Assembly: GCA_964017235.1 (NCBI GenBank)
Contig: OZ024936.1
Location: 95,392,537-95,456,536 of the forward strand
Length of the DNA stretch: 64,000 bases
Direction of reading: 5' to 3'
DNA from: Sabellastarte sp. h YS-2021
Taxonomy: Eukaryota; Annelida; Polychaeta; Sabellida; Sabellidae
Positions 43,501 through 49,615 of this stretch are shown here, piece after piece. Under the pieces are notes generated by a model. The model searched no databases, had not been told where the DNA came from, and saw nothing but the letters and a program-made list of their open reading frames with translations. The position numbers and the translations under genes were made by a program. Positions within the stretch are counted from its first letter, which is position 1; the number at the start of each line of letters is the position of its first letter.

Positions 43501-44512
43501 GGGGCATTTCCCTTTTATGAATCCCACAGAAAAATTTACATTTAAGTAAGTAAGTTAGTAAGAAGCATTTATAAAGCTCTAAAAGAGGATAATCCAGTTT
43601 TAAAAAGAGATCAATATCCATATTAGCATCTGATAAGGGAGATAGGGTTTGGTAGGGGACAGGCTAATTTGGAGAGATACCTTTTCAATTGTTTTTTAAA
43701 TCCAGAGATACTTTCCATGGTTCTAATGACTTCAGGGAGCTTGTTCAAATCTGTGGGAGCTGCTCAATTCCAAGCATATTTTCACTTTGCATGAGGAAAT
43801 TAATAGGTGATTGTCCCACCTGCCAAATGGATAAAAATTGATGCCCCATGGCAGGTCTTGCCGAAACTACAGTTTTATAGGTGTATCAATTGTAGAATAA
43901 ATAAACTATATGAACAAAAATGTCTATAAAACAACTAAAAAATATGGACTATTTGGAATGATTTTTGGCAAATCCTTCTCAAATTTCCATGAATGTCGAA
44001 ATTCCAGAGAACCTTTATTTGGTCCATTAAGTTTGTATCACTATAAGCCATTTGATTTTGGCATTATATATGTTGTACTTTAATGTGATACATATTTAAA
44101 GTCTTCTTAGTTTAATGACCACATTTATTTGAAACCATTTAATTTTGTTAAAACACTTTTCACGAAAAGCAAAAATGAACAGAGACAATATATAGAAGGA
44201 CCCAGAAATAGAAAGTGCCAGGATAGAAAAAATACAATCTTTCTATTGGAAACATTTAAAATGCTTGCAACATTATGAAGTGCAGCAAAATTATGACAGA
44301 TGGCTCTTAAAACAAAGTACAAACGTTTCTATTTAATACATTTACAAAGCAGGACACCAACAATTAGCAGTTATCTAAGTTATAAATATATTTCTAGTTA
44401 ATGCACTATTGAATATACCATCTTCCACTGCAAAGGCAACCCGGGCTAAAAGTAACAGCAATTTCATCTTTGAGCTCTAACCCTTCATGTGACCTGCCTG
44501 GAATCTGCAAAT
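16348..44512 (-). CDS. L1CAM: L1CAM/neuroglian-family cell adhesion receptor gene, 5' part (nine exons seen)
   Basis: Exons in transcript order: 44512-44419, 42301-42082, 39714-39575, 33057-32790, 31713-31611, 27216-27032, 24320-24184, 22804-22627 and 16501-16348. They encode a signal peptide, Ig1 to Ig4 and the first half of Ig6. Ig halves on separate exons, RLPPxI at the start of Ig1, AQRF plus YYQCFANNQYG in Ig1, and VIQCNASNIHGY in Ig4 are hallmarks of the L1/neuroglian/neurofascin family, which mediates neuronal adhesion and axon guidance at the plasma membrane. Six of the eight exon junctions join in phase directly, Ig4a-Ig4b joins if the GAG acceptor at 22805 is used, and the Ig1 junction does not. 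Ig5, the second half of Ig6, the fibronectin repeats and the membrane part were not found. All exons lack internal stops. It may be a functional gene with distant 3' exons, or a paralogue losing function. Confidence 0.8.
16362..16587. repeat. 226-bp tandem duplication, unit 1
   Basis: Begins with ATCTATCTCTAC inside the Ig6 exon, includes the splice acceptor, and runs through 86 bp of intron to AAGAGCTC. The next unit begins at 16588 with the same bases. The two units differ at one exon position (AATATC versus AACATC) and by one A in a run. Confidence 0.9.
16588..16723 (-). pseudogene. Duplicate Ig6 exon, split from its acceptor and lacking its donor
   Basis: Identical to 16362-16497 apart from one base. 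The bases that in unit 1 lead into GGATCC-less exon end and donor are replaced by the end of the duplicated intron (GAGCTC), so there is no splice donor. On the other side a 5.3-kb insertion begins at 16724, so the acceptor lies away at 22020-22040. It cannot be spliced as an exon in this form. Confidence 0.85.
16758..16784 (+). repeat. (GTCT)n microsatellite
   Basis: About six TGTC/GTCT units near the left end of the composite insertion. Related copies of the outer repeat at 22930 and 1950 carry degenerate versions at the same position. Confidence 0.8.
17755..18620. repeat. AACGTTG-rich subterminal repeats (left)
   Basis: Clusters of GACGTTG, CAACGTT and TTAACGTTG(G)AACAACATT occur at 17757-17830, 18238-18340 and 18520-18610. 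The 18.3 and 18.55 kb clusters are near-copies of each other. The matching right-hand cluster is at 21490-21690. Confidence 0.75.
18887..19066 (+). CDS. Small protein-like frame with a VPSxW motif inside the CCCAGCAG element
   Basis: A 59-codon frame begins MSQNFNWPCAAWTEGGTADD, continues RTVPSMWVNTEEKRMCRPPF, and stops at 19064. A Val-Pro-Ser-x-Trp then Cys-x-x-Pro-Pro-(F/Y) pattern appears, to my knowledge, at the N-terminus of various transposon-associated animal proteins that often carry a C-terminal helical domain. Base composition is clearly less AT-rich than the flanks. A possible donor (TTTTAGGTAAG) follows the stop at about 19096. Possibly a truncated exon of a captured or transposon-encoded gene. 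Function unknown. Confidence 0.35.
   Translation: MSQNFNWPCAAWTEGGTADDRTVPSMWVNTEEKRMCRPPFYKIPQKTLQSRRQPDSNWR
19876..20039 (+). CDS. Second protein-like exon inside the CCCAGCAG element
   Basis: A good acceptor (TTGTTATTTCATTTCAG) ends at 19875. Entered in phase 1 the exon reads ALQRNGDVKATEIIIDEEQP, then LKIRPWQEGGTGTKKGHLKF, and stops at 20037. Base use is protein-like and differs from the AT-rich surroundings. It may be the last exon of the same small gene as 18887-19066, although the stop between them shows the present copy is broken or alternatively spliced. No family recognised. Confidence 0.3.
20448..21223. mobile_element. 0.78-kb MITE with perfect 14-bp CCCAGTAAACATTT termini
   Basis: CCCAGTAAACATTT at 20448-20461 is exactly inverted at 21210-21223 (AAATGTTTACTGGG). 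The interior is packed with AAATGTTT, AAACATTT and TTTAAAACATTT words in both orientations. No coding capacity. It lies inside the 17741-21700 element, so it is the third level of nesting. Confidence 0.8.
21490..21690. repeat. AACGTTG-rich subterminal repeats (right)
   Basis: Repeated CAACGTTGAA, GACGTTAACACAACGTC and CAATGTTGGCGCAACATC, counterpart of the left cluster. A 63-85 codon minus-strand frame over it is a by-product of the repeat. Confidence 0.7.
22020..22112 (-). repeat. Duplicated intron end and splice acceptor (unit 2, right part)
   Basis: TTCACTTGGGAAAG through AAGAGCTCAT repeats 16498-16587 with a single extra A. It is the part of the second 226-bp unit that lies beyond the insertion. 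On the minus strand it carries an intact acceptor that now leads straight into transposon sequence. Confidence 0.9.
22627..22804 (-). CDS. L1CAM: L1CAM-type exon: second half of Ig4
   Basis: Read leftward the exon gives LFLVNDPGSKMRVEDNGKKL, then SIRDL, and ends VIQCNASNIHGYAFAEGYL-NVL with donor TGTAAGT at 22626. Val-x-Gln-Cys-(N/E)-A-(S/R)-N-x-H-G is diagnostic for Ig4 of the L1 family. The start is chosen at the AG of CATGAG (22805-22806) because it continues the phase-0 end of the Ig4a exon. The stronger-looking CTAG acceptor at 22795 would need phase 1. Thus the first three or four residues are uncertain. It exits in phase 1. Confidence 0.75.
22915..23265 (+). repeat. Diverged copy of the composite insertion's outer repeat
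   Basis: AGAGGGTTATGTTTGTGGGT, then TTATTTGTCTGTCTA, GATTACTCCAAAGAC and GTAATTACATTTGTAAAAGA follow the order seen at 16736-17720. Termini are decayed. Confidence 0.5.
23270..24180. other. Intron between Ig4 halves, no feature recognised
   Basis: AT-rich intronic DNA. No open exon-like stretch with splice borders was found on either strand. Confidence 0.3.
24184..24320 (-). CDS. L1CAM: L1CAM-type exon: first half of Ig4
   Basis: Acceptor GTGTTTTCAG precedes 24320 and donor GTAAGT starts at 24183. The exon has two bases plus 45 codons. It reads IPVFEAESDMPHDKNTTEGD, then TVTFTCNAKGKPEAEIQWFK, then NGVLT. The first Ig Cys (FTC), the Gly-x-Pro turn and the core Trp are in place. It enters in phase 1, joining the G left by the Ig3b exon to give a Val codon. 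Confidence 0.85.
24379..24690 (+). mobile_element. Tyrosine recombinase C-terminal fragment (DIRS/Ngaro- or Crypton-type)
   Basis: An open frame of 102 codons contains ITFHSFRRSGATLAF (His47-x-x-Arg50), SHGTWTSDCVWSYI (His70, Trp73 and the putative nucleophile Tyr81). This HxxR...H/W...Y order is the catalytic end of tyrosine recombinases, which insert DIRS, Ngaro and Crypton elements. The N-terminal half with the first catalytic Arg is missing. It sits in an L1CAM-type intron, on the opposite strand, with no stop in the motif region, suggesting a fairly recent loss. Confidence 0.7.
25105..25135. repeat. (AT)n microsatellite
   Basis: TATAGATATATATATATATA tract in intronic DNA. Confidence 0.8.
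25281..25299 (+). repeat. Poly-G run
   Basis: GGGG, one A, then about fourteen G residues. Rare in this AT-rich context; its length may be affected by sequencing or assembly. Confidence 0.8.
25595..25708. repeat. Two tandem 57-bp units
   Basis: ATCAGTCATGTCAT(G/A)AAA through AAATCTCAGGT is repeated at 25595 and 25652 with a single difference, followed by a short partial third unit. A very recent slippage or tandem duplication. Confidence 0.85.
25709..26095 (-). mobile_element. Internally deleted LINE remnant (minus)
   Basis: The minus strand has GTGCCTTAGAATCC followed by GGAGATTAAGCACATGGATA at 25755-25715, the LINE 3' end seen also at 46946. At 25960-26000 the minus strand encodes GTPQGSVLG (RT motif 4). 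Most of the sequence between is missing or decayed. Confidence 0.6.
26100..27025. other. Intronic DNA, possible SINE scrap only
   Basis: Near 26225-26320 the words GGTCATCTGAGCTCC and CACCCACTAAGCCACAGTGG resemble a reversed tRNA-like head. No exon recognised. Confidence 0.25.
27032..27216 (-). CDS. L1CAM: L1CAM-type exon: second half of Ig3
   Basis: Acceptor CTATGTTTTAG precedes 27216 and donor GTAGGA begins at 27031. The exon has one base, 61 codons and one base. It reads PTPDVTFIKLEEGTLTGRKK, then GTGMEISDVEEGDAGIYMCT, then RTNSNGRSSYEFNIEVE. Asp-x-Gly-x-Tyr-x-Cys is the canonical end of an Ig domain. The first base completes the Tyr codon left by the Ig3a exon, giving GYPTPDV, a typical Ig3 turn. 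Confidence 0.88.
27725..27915 (+). mobile_element. LINE ORF2 C-terminal fragment, family A
   Basis: VTFDNRVHKSIKHVSNSFSH, then YAPVLWNSFPFQIRNST and SFRKHLKTHLF. Close to the minus-strand copies at 14268 and 48960. Confidence 0.75.
27990..28440 (+). mobile_element. LINE ORF2 C-terminus and 3' end, family B
   Basis: YKFLHSGNPKYFEPFL, FAYDAPMIWNDLPDEVRSA and SLASFRSKLKSYLFGKAYPR then stop at 28295, then GCGCCTTAGAATCTG and GAGATTAAGCGGTATAAAAG at 28383-28425. It joins the family A fragment directly with almost no spacer. Confidence 0.8.
28441..28668 (-). mobile_element. tRNA-derived SINE copy 3 (minus), best preserved
   Basis: Reversed, the right end reads GGTGGCAGGGTGGTAACACT (A-box-like), then a B-box-like GGGGTTCAGTTCC. 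The left end reads TTTTACGTTACTTTCAACAC on the plus strand. It abuts the 3' end of the LINE at 28440. Confidence 0.65.
29005..29610 (+). mobile_element. LINE ORF2 C-terminal fragment, frameshifted
   Basis: SSRLDYYNSLFRSFSEFNLH and RLQSIQKSAARIVTNSSKY in one frame. The match continues in another frame with VSFKLVTLVYTFFHTGFPKY and TASFRKKLNT up to 29477. The 3' end GCACCTTAGAGGCC at 29586 is followed at once by DIRS-type sequence. Confidence 0.75.
29612..30215 (+). mobile_element. DIRS-type reverse transcriptase fragment, broken
   Basis: RSKSDGETQVIVDLSWPHGS, then KYPTINNVIHKLRVMGPDTL in the first frame. ALPFGFQQAASSFQMATDTI lies near 29880-29940, and PSHKITCLGIQIDAKAGTFA near 30085-30150. 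The ALPFG(F/W)QQ and CLG(I/V)xID blocks are typical of DIRS1-group RTs. Stops and a frame change near 29860-29980 remove the catalytic aspartates from any open frame. Confidence 0.65.
30220..31605. other. Intronic DNA without recognised feature
   Basis: AT-rich. Short frames on both strands (e.g. 31143-31388) lack motifs and splice context. Confidence 0.3.
31611..31713 (-). CDS. L1CAM: L1CAM-type exon: first half of Ig3 (33 codons plus split codons)
   Basis: Acceptor ATCTTTCAG precedes 31713 and donor AGTAAGT follows 31611. The exon is 103 bp: two bases, 33 codons, two bases. It reads SAINSVPEIKFKPEKTEVVV, then AGQTVEFQCLFAG. The first Ig Cys (FQC) is present. The leading CA joins G from the Ig2 exon, and the trailing TA joins C from the Ig3b exon, so both borders are confirmed by phase. 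Too short to appear as a long open frame. Confidence 0.88.
31720..32785. other. Intronic DNA without recognised feature
   Basis: AT-rich; no exon, RNA gene or element recognised. Confidence 0.3.
32790..33057 (-). CDS. L1CAM: L1CAM-type exon: most of Ig2
   Basis: Acceptor CTCATGCAG precedes 33057 and donor GGTATAAG starts at 32789. The exon has 89 codons plus one base. It reads PISFQLECIAPPSFPAASFT, then WITGDG, then LKRNLHFANVIQNDQMGTNI. Asn-Leu-x-Phe-Ala-Asn-Val is a hallmark of Ig2 in L1 proteins. The first Cys (LEC) and core Trp are present. The position of the second Ig Cys is occupied by Leu in NIYLSSMRN, with the only later Cys about 16 residues on (LGCQS). It enters in phase 0 and leaves in phase 1, agreeing with both neighbours. 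Confidence 0.85.
33320..33592. mobile_element. Short inverted-repeat unit (27-bp arms)
   Basis: TTAGTTAATACCTTACCTAA at 33320 is inverted at 33566-33592 (TTAGGTAAGATATTAACTAA) with one mismatch in 27 bp. The 273-bp unit has no frame. It lies just beyond the DIRS-type gag remnant at 33.95-35.7 kb, and DIRS elements have inverted termini, so it could be the end of that element or an independent MITE. Confidence 0.55.
33950..35690 (-). mobile_element. DIRS-type gag (ORF1) remnant 2 (minus)
   Basis: From 35679 leftward: MASSQQPLAGTVRKPPFLLL, then an acidic segment (SEAETELPAIANLGEILSPD), then near 35030-34975 ISQDNLRKWKKATREASYIC and NQVAVLNNFDMM, then a Cys-rich end (CFLCKSVKFCPTC) near 34330. 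The central block matches the 7.7-kb remnant position by position, although the two copies are strongly diverged. Frames are broken. The Cys-rich finger lies at opposite ends of the two copies, so one may be rearranged. Confidence 0.5.
34423..34790. repeat. ~223-bp direct duplication inside the gag remnant
   Basis: ATTTAAAGCAT, TTACAAAAGTT, TTGCATAAG, GCATACAGTAAT and TGAGCCTTGGCT occur in order at 34439-34568 and again at 34662-34790, about 15-20% diverged. Confidence 0.7.
35700..37685. other. Intronic DNA without recognised feature
   Basis: AT-rich. Several 60-90-codon frames on either strand lack protein motifs. Confidence 0.3.
37692..37806. mobile_element. Foldback element, ~110 bp, with GAGGCCGAAGGCCGAG loop
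   Basis: The left arm AAGTGTGGATTCATGAATCA plus GAAAAT is mirrored by ATTTTCTGATTAGCGAATTC and ACACTTT on the right, about 50 bp per arm. The apex GAGGCCGAAGGCCGAG is itself a perfect palindrome around GAA. Confidence 0.7.
38935..39115. repeat. Tandem ~27-30-bp repeats, AAGTGTGGATTCTGAAGCT type
   Basis: Five or six irregular units of (A)AAGT(G/A)TG(G/A)ATTCTGAAG(C/T) followed by AAAGTGTCACACTTTTTC, a short palindrome. The words are the same as in the arms of the foldback at 37692, 1.2 kb away, so both may belong to one decayed element. Confidence 0.65.
39575..39714 (-). CDS. L1CAM: L1CAM-type exon: end of Ig1 and start of Ig2
   Basis: Acceptor TGCTCTTTTCAG precedes 39714 and donor GGTGAGT starts at 39574. 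The exon has two bases plus 46 codons. It reads YYQCFANNQYGCAMSQVASL, then QQAIVGIFPPLQEPRLYSAN, then IGHYLV. Tyr-x-Cys-Phe-Ala-x-Asn followed by Ala-Met-Ser is a close L1-family signature. The 3' end joins the Ig2 exon in phase 0. The 5' side needs one base from the previous exon, which the apparent Ig1a donor does not supply. Confidence 0.85.
39720..41040. other. Intronic DNA without recognised feature
   Basis: AT-rich; no supported exon or element. Confidence 0.3.
41061..41180 (+). promoter_or_regulatory. Possible TATA promoter and short first exon, antisense in an L1CAM-type intron
   Basis: CCTATAAGAGGG at 41059-41070 is a good TATA context, followed by a pyrimidine-rich leader and an ATG at 41156 with an A at -3 relative to it. 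The frame MPRSAQKG runs into GGGTGAG, which may be a splice donor or a stop. Could be the promoter of a retroelement or an antisense transcript. Weak evidence. Confidence 0.2.
42082..42301 (-). CDS. L1CAM: L1CAM-type exon: first part of Ig1
   Basis: Acceptor TTTTTTTGCAG precedes 42301. The exon reads RLPPKIIESPETLHIYKIDE, then GYYMMPCVAVGIPRVKYSWK, then KNGKDFERNR, TGSFTF and RIAQRF. First Ig Cys, core Trp and the Gly-Ser-Phe-x-(I/F)...AQRF end match Ig1 of L1 and neuroglian. It joins the signal-peptide exon in phase 1. The only nearby GT donor is AAAG-GTTTTC at 42081, leaving two bases, whereas the next exon needs one. The homology (RF plus two residues) also runs past that donor, so the 3' border given is tentative. 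Confidence 0.75.
42310..43535. other. Intronic DNA without recognised feature
   Basis: AT-rich. The 42335-42544 and 43285-43527 frames show no motif. Confidence 0.3.
43540..43870 (-). mobile_element. Decayed LINE 3' region (minus), probable
   Basis: On the plus strand AAGTAAGTAAGTTAGTAAG is followed by CATTTATAAAGCTCTAA, resembling the 'TTTATATAGC' type 3' end at 12655. Further on, GAGCTTGTTCAAATCTGTGG matches the place where minus-strand LINE copies encode the C-terminal WNxLP region. Frames are broken. Confidence 0.4.
44419..44467 (-). CDS. L1CAM: L1CAM-type first coding exon: signal peptide
   Basis: From the ATG at 44467 the exon encodes MKLLLLLARVAFAVED plus one base, with donor GGTATAT at 44418. 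A short basic start, a run of leucines and Ala-x-Ala before the probable cleavage site make a typical signal peptide, which routes the receptor to the plasma membrane. The last base joins the Ig1 exon to give Val-Arg-Leu-Pro-Pro. Too short to be a listed frame. Transcription start is not visible. Confidence 0.85.
44468..44512 (-). promoter_or_regulatory. 5' leader of the L1CAM-type gene with a 3-codon upstream ORF
   Basis: A plausible acceptor (GTGTTATTTTCAG) ends at 44513, so an untranslated exon may lie upstream. The leader contains ATG-AAG-GGT-TAG at 44488-44477, ten bases before the main ATG. Such a minimal upstream ORF could reduce translation of the receptor. Confidence 0.5.
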
Positions 44513-44639
44513 CTGAAAATAACACAGTCTTTTATTCATAAATGAACAAATTTCATCTCCACTTACTGATGTACTTTGTAGGATGTAGATCTGTACAAAG
44601 TTTAGGGCTAAACTCAGTATGAAGAACAGATAATTTTAC

Positions 44640-44870
44640 TGACTGATTTGGGTCACTTTTAACACATTTTATGGGCCATATCATTAGGGGTGTTTATAGG
44701 ATGTAGGGGAGCTGTGCATATTTGTCAAAGTACTGCACTGAAAACCACTGAACAATAGCAAGTAACTATCAACTAAACCACTTTAGATGAGGTCAGAAAT
44801 TGAACCCAGGACCTAAGACTTGAGAGGTGAGTGTGTTAGCCACCATGTCACTCTTGTGAATGCGGTTAAA
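44640..44870 (-). mobile_element. tRNA-derived SINE copy 4 (minus)
   Basis: GAAATTGAACCCAGGACCTA and GTGTGTTAGCCACCATGTCA at 44800-44852, reversed, give B- and A-box-like words. The left part has GCACTGAAAACCACTGAACA as in the other copies. Confidence 0.5.
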
Positions 44871-44879
44871 GCAACATTT

Positions 44880-45870
44880 AACCCAAATCAAATCAATCAA
44901 GCAGTGAACAGAGGTCTCCCTCTGCATTTTGTGTTATTTGTCCATATAATAGTCATTCTGTTTACTATAATCTGAACCTAAATTTAAGACAAGGCAATAC
45001 AGTTTGGAACTGCAGTTACATTTCAAGAAATTACATTAGCTTCTGTTAAAGAGCACTGTAATATGTTATTTGGGTTTTGTAACTCCTAAGTTTACTTCAC
45101 AGATTTCATCACATATACACGTATTTATCAATTACTCTAAAGTATCAATGGACATTAAAATTTAAACCCTTAAATGGTACTCTTAATTTCAGTTTTAGAA
45201 AGATTTTATTTTATTATTAAAATAAAAATAAAATAAAACAAACTATATCATGTTTTGAAATGTAATTTCAGTCCACTTCTGACAGCTATAGCTGTTTTAA
45301 GATATCAAATGTATCTAATTTTTCTAAAAATTTGCAAACAACTTGCTTAAAGTTTCAAATTTTTCTAATATATAATATTGTTGTCAGTGAATATGAAAAC
45401 AAATGGCCTCTCAAATTATAGATGTTTGGTTTGTAAGACATCAGCATAGAGTGCGTACAATTCCGAATCATGCCCCTCATAAGTGAACCTGCAAAGAGCA
45501 ACTACCTGTGAAGAACAACGACTTTTGGATTTTCCCCTGGGTGGTTGCTCTGTCCAGGTTCAACTGTGTACAGAAGAAAATATATCACTCATAAAGATTA
45601 ACAATATAATGCTCATGCTATGTTCTCAAATTTTATTTTGTTGTCTTCATTCGTGATGTATATTTTCTGTTTGTCATTCAGGAAGTTTTTCAATTAGATT
45701 GCATTTTCTGATATTGAATTTATGCTTTAACAGTGGGCAAAGAAGCAGCATCTTTTCTGATTTCAAAGTATCTGCATTTTATTCTGAACCAACTAGTATT
45801 ACCAGTAAAGCTAATATCAGTCAGTCAAGATTGGTCAGTCAGTCAAGATTGGTTCTAGTCTTTTGAATTT
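44880..45870. other. No gene recognised
   Basis: AT-rich DNA upstream of the L1CAM-type start. Contains an (AAAAT)n-like run near 45215-45240 and a tandem CAGTCAAGATTGGT pair at 45822-45852. No clear TATA promoter for the minus-strand gene was identified. Confidence 0.3.
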
Positions 45871-45879
45871 GTTCAAATT

Positions 45880-46995
45880 GAAGTCTTGAGTCGACCAAGG
45901 TTCTGTCTTAGGTCCTCTTCTGTTTTCCCTCTCTACAACACCTCTTTGACAAGTCATCAGAAAACATACTGGAGTTAAATACCACTTTTATGCTGACAAT
46001 ACCCAACTGTTCATTCACTTATCCAGTGACGATAGTCTCAAGTCTTTTGACCGTCTTAAATCCTGTTTGAATGATATTCAGGTCTGGATGTGTGAAAACA
46101 AATTCAAGCTAAACCCTGATGAAACACAATTCATAGTCTTTGGTGCCAAATACAAATACAAATGGCTCAGTGACTCATTTCCTGTCAATATTGTGGGTAA
46201 TTATCTCTCTCCCACAGATGTTGTATGCAATTTGGGTGTTCTGTTTGATGCAAAGTTCTGTTTCACAAGTCATGTAAATTCTGTCATCAAATCTTGTTTT
46301 ATTAGTATCAGGGACCTTCATCATACCAGGAGGTTTTTCTCTGCTGATACATCAGTGGTGATTGCAAATGCTCTGATCAGCAGTTATTTGGATTATTGCA
46401 ATTCACTATTCGCAGTTTGTCATCCCGTAATGCTTGCAGGCTCCAATATGTTCAAAATGCTCTTGCACAGTTTGTCACCGGTACACTCACATCAAATCCA
46501 GCCTTGGGACACGTCATTGGCTACACATCAGACAATGAATTATCTTCACCCTAGTTACTGGTTACCCTACTTCTCGTGTATAAGTACCTCACCACTGATA
46601 TTTTACACCATATCTCTCCTTGTACAAATCTGCCGTGAATACAAGATGTTCCAACCCCAAAAATTTGTTCCTCCAGGTTCCCCATTATTGTGCTTCCATC
46701 CATTAATCAAAGGTCCACTTCAACAACAGTTTCTCATATGATACCCCAAAGTTATGGAATGATCTTCCACATGATATCTGCAGTGCTCCAAATCTCTCCT
46801 GTTTAAAAAGTCTACTAAAACCTACCTATTTCAGAAATCATTTCCACCTTAGCTTCTAACTACCAAACACCAGATTGCCTCTCTGGGTACGACTTGGAAC
46901 ATGTCTAATGTCTTGATGTTTTATGCCTTATGAACTAGATGGTGTGCCTTAGAATCTGTAGATAAGATTAAGCACTTGGATAACTGATTGATTGA
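45880..46995 (+). mobile_element. CR1/L2-type LINE fragment
   Basis: RT motif 4 remnant (TTCTGTCTTAGGTCCTCTTC) at 45900, then YADN at about 45990, then the frame 46067-46741 with KFKLNPDETQFIVFGAKYKY, NLGVLFDAKFCF and [14 protein letters not shown], broken after 46430. The 3' end has GTGCCTTAGAATCTG and AAGATTAAGCACTTGGATAA, ending in a (TGAT)n tail at 46984-47000. Confidence 0.8.
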
Positions 46996-46999
46996 TTGA

Positions 47000-48200
47000 T
47001 CATGTTTATTGTGAAAAGTAAAAAGTAAGTAAAATTTTAGATATCTCTGAAAATAAGGAAAATTATGTAACAAACCAAAAAATTCAAACACAAATATCCA
47101 ATGTTAATGTTATTTATCAAAATAAATGATATGTTAATAGATATTAAAGTACACAATTTGCTATTACCTTCTTTGTTTCTCGACAAAGTCTGGGTAGTAT
47201 TAATTTCAAACATCTGCAACAGTTTTTGTCCATATAACAGTGGTTTCACAGATCGCAACCTTGTAGCTTTCACAGTCTTAAACTCAAGTCAAAAGCTTTG
47301 AAGTTTTGGTGATGTCCTGATGACTTACACTACAGAAAGAAGTAGCTTTACAGAATGCTTAATTCTTTCAATTCTAAATCATTTATGTAAGTGATACATG
47401 AATGTTTAACCAACCCAAAATAAATCAGTCATCTAAAATCGAAAGCGTTGTAAAATTGAAGATTCATTAGCCAACTGCTGTCTTATTGCATGTTTAATCA
47501 CATGTTGATATCAGAATTAAAATTTCCAGTAGCTGTATCATATGAGGGTCAGGGTATACCCAATTTTATACATAATATAATTATTTTACTCTATCTAGGT
47601 AGCTTGGTCACATATTAACATTTTGTAAGATTAGTTATATGTTTTTAAAGGTTTTAGTACACACTGCAGAGACACTCTTTTGGAAATCTCACTGAAGACA
47701 ACATATTATGTAGAAATTATTATCTTATGTATTGCTTTTTATGTAGTCTCTTTTGTGTGATTATGTTTTTATATCCATATTTTCCACCAGCTCACTGTTA
47801 TACCTACTTAACGACAAAGCGGGTATTATCGCCCATCTGACCAAGTACTATCATTGCCATTTTCATTAAATATTGGGTAATTATATGCTCTGCATCAAGT
47901 ATTTGGCATTATCAAAATTTGTGACTTGCCAGTTTTCTTCTAGTTAAATTCCAATCAGTTTATAGCCATTATTCCTGTTGTTGGTGTCTGCTAGTGTTGT
48001 CACTTAGATTAAGGTGAGGCTCTAGTGTGGAGTGTTAGGGTGCCTGTGAGTCGCCCACAGGATAAAGAATTGTGACTGTGTTGAGGTCTAGGGATATATT
48101 TTTTTATCCTCCCACTGTTGAGCTTAGAGTAGGGCTTCTTACTTATGAACAATCCCAACAGTCATGTTTTGTTTTTGGGTAATCCTCCTTATGGCACTGT
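47000..48200. other. No gene recognised
   Basis: AT-rich. Divergent 66- and 78-codon frames at 47037-47301 overlap on both strands and lack motifs. Confidence 0.3.
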
Positions 48201-48276
48201 TTACAGTTTCTGGCCTACAGGTATGAGTGGTTCAACACTAGAGTATCCAATACATCATGTCCTTCTTTGATTAGAA

Positions 48277-48959
48277 TTGCAAATAATTTTTCATGTTTTT
48301 GTTTTTGTCAACTTTAGAAGAGGGCTTTTGCTGTTACCACTAATGGGAGGAAATGTGTCCATCAAACCTGGTCCTCTGACACTTGGTGTTCTGGATGCCA
48401 GATCCATAAGGAATAAGGGTCTACTCCTAGCTTATATGGTTGCTTCAAATGACCTTGACTTTCTATGCCTTACAGAAACCAATATTCCTCCCTTTGATTC
48501 AGATCCAGCCCTTATTTCAGTTTTCCTCACAGTCCTCGTCCCTCAAGTATTGGTGGTTGTGTTGGGTTTTTTCATTAGATCCTCATACAGACCCGATAAA
48601 ATAGAATCTCCTTTTTCTAAGTTATTTCAGAACATGGTGGTGTCAATTGGGCTTCATAGCCGCTCATTGTTGCATACCTGCATCTACCACTCTCCAGGAT
48701 CATGTACCTGTAGCTTTCGAGAAGAATTCGTATTACATCTGTGGTGACTTCAACAATCCGTTGGTGATGGTTATAATTTTATGACCTTTCTTGATTCATG
48801 TGACCTGAAACAGTTAGTCAATCAACCTACTCATCTGCTTGGTCACATATTGGATCTCATTCTACCTCCCCTGAGGAGGATACTATTCTTGATGACAAAA
48901 TTTGCAATTTTGTATCTGATCATGCATTAGTCAAATGCTCAATTTTCTTCCCTCGACAA
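48277..48959 (+). mobile_element. LINE endonuclease half (5' segment of an interrupted LINE)
   Basis: GNVSIKPGPLTLGVLDARSI followed by RNKG resembles the GDxxPNPGP...LNxRSLRNK start of CR1/L2 ORF2 apurinic endonucleases. DFLCLTETN (the catalytic Glu strand) follows, and GDFN-like sequence is near 48746. Frames shift several times. The segment ends at the GACAAAT target duplication (48953-48959) of the inserted LINE. Confidence 0.7.
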
Positions 48960-49615
48960 ATCTAATCTAATCTACTGCTTTGCAGGTGCAATATCTTCCC
49001 CACTAAAGGGAACTCAGTGCGCTAGTTAACAAAAGTCATATCTTATAAGGAGAGTCGAGAGGCGTTCAGGGTCAGTGTACCAGATTTGTGGGTGGGACCG
49101 AGAGGGAAAGAGACTAAGTTGGGAAGCTAGAGTTGAAAAGGTGGGTTTTGAGGTGTTTCCTGAAAGATGCAACAGAGGGACTTTTCTTATTTGGAAGGGG
49201 AGAGAGTTCCACAGAACCGGGGCATAGTGACTAAAATAATTTGAGAAGTGTTTAATTGATTTATGAATTCTACGGCCAAAGTGGGGGTATGAAGGAACTT
49301 GAGTTTAGGGTACTTCGTCTAGTATTTATAAAGGAAGTGTAGGGGTGGATTAATTCTCTCAGGTAAACACGCTGACCTTGGTTGAGGATTTTGTATGTGA
49401 TGAGGCCTATTTTGAATTGTACCCTATACCTAACTGGAAGCCAATGGAGTTTTTTCAGTTGAGGGGTGATATGAGAAAATTTTGAGGAATGGGTGACAAC
49501 CCTGCAGAGGAATTGCAGTAGTCCAATCTGCTGCTAACCAAGGCATTGGCTAAAACTGATGTTTTAAGGTCTAGAAGGGGGCGTATTCTGTAGAGGTCTC
49601 TTGCATGAGCTCTAG
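48960..49615 (-). mobile_element. 5'-truncated L2-type LINE (family A) inserted into another LINE
   Basis: The minus strand carries the ORF2 C-terminus ([11 protein letters not shown] near 49535, SFRKHLK-like near 49150) and a 3' end finishing in AGATTAGATT at 48960-48969. GACAAAT flanks it on both sides (48953-48959 and about 49617-49623). It is 5'-truncated at the ORF2 C-terminal third. Confidence 0.85.
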
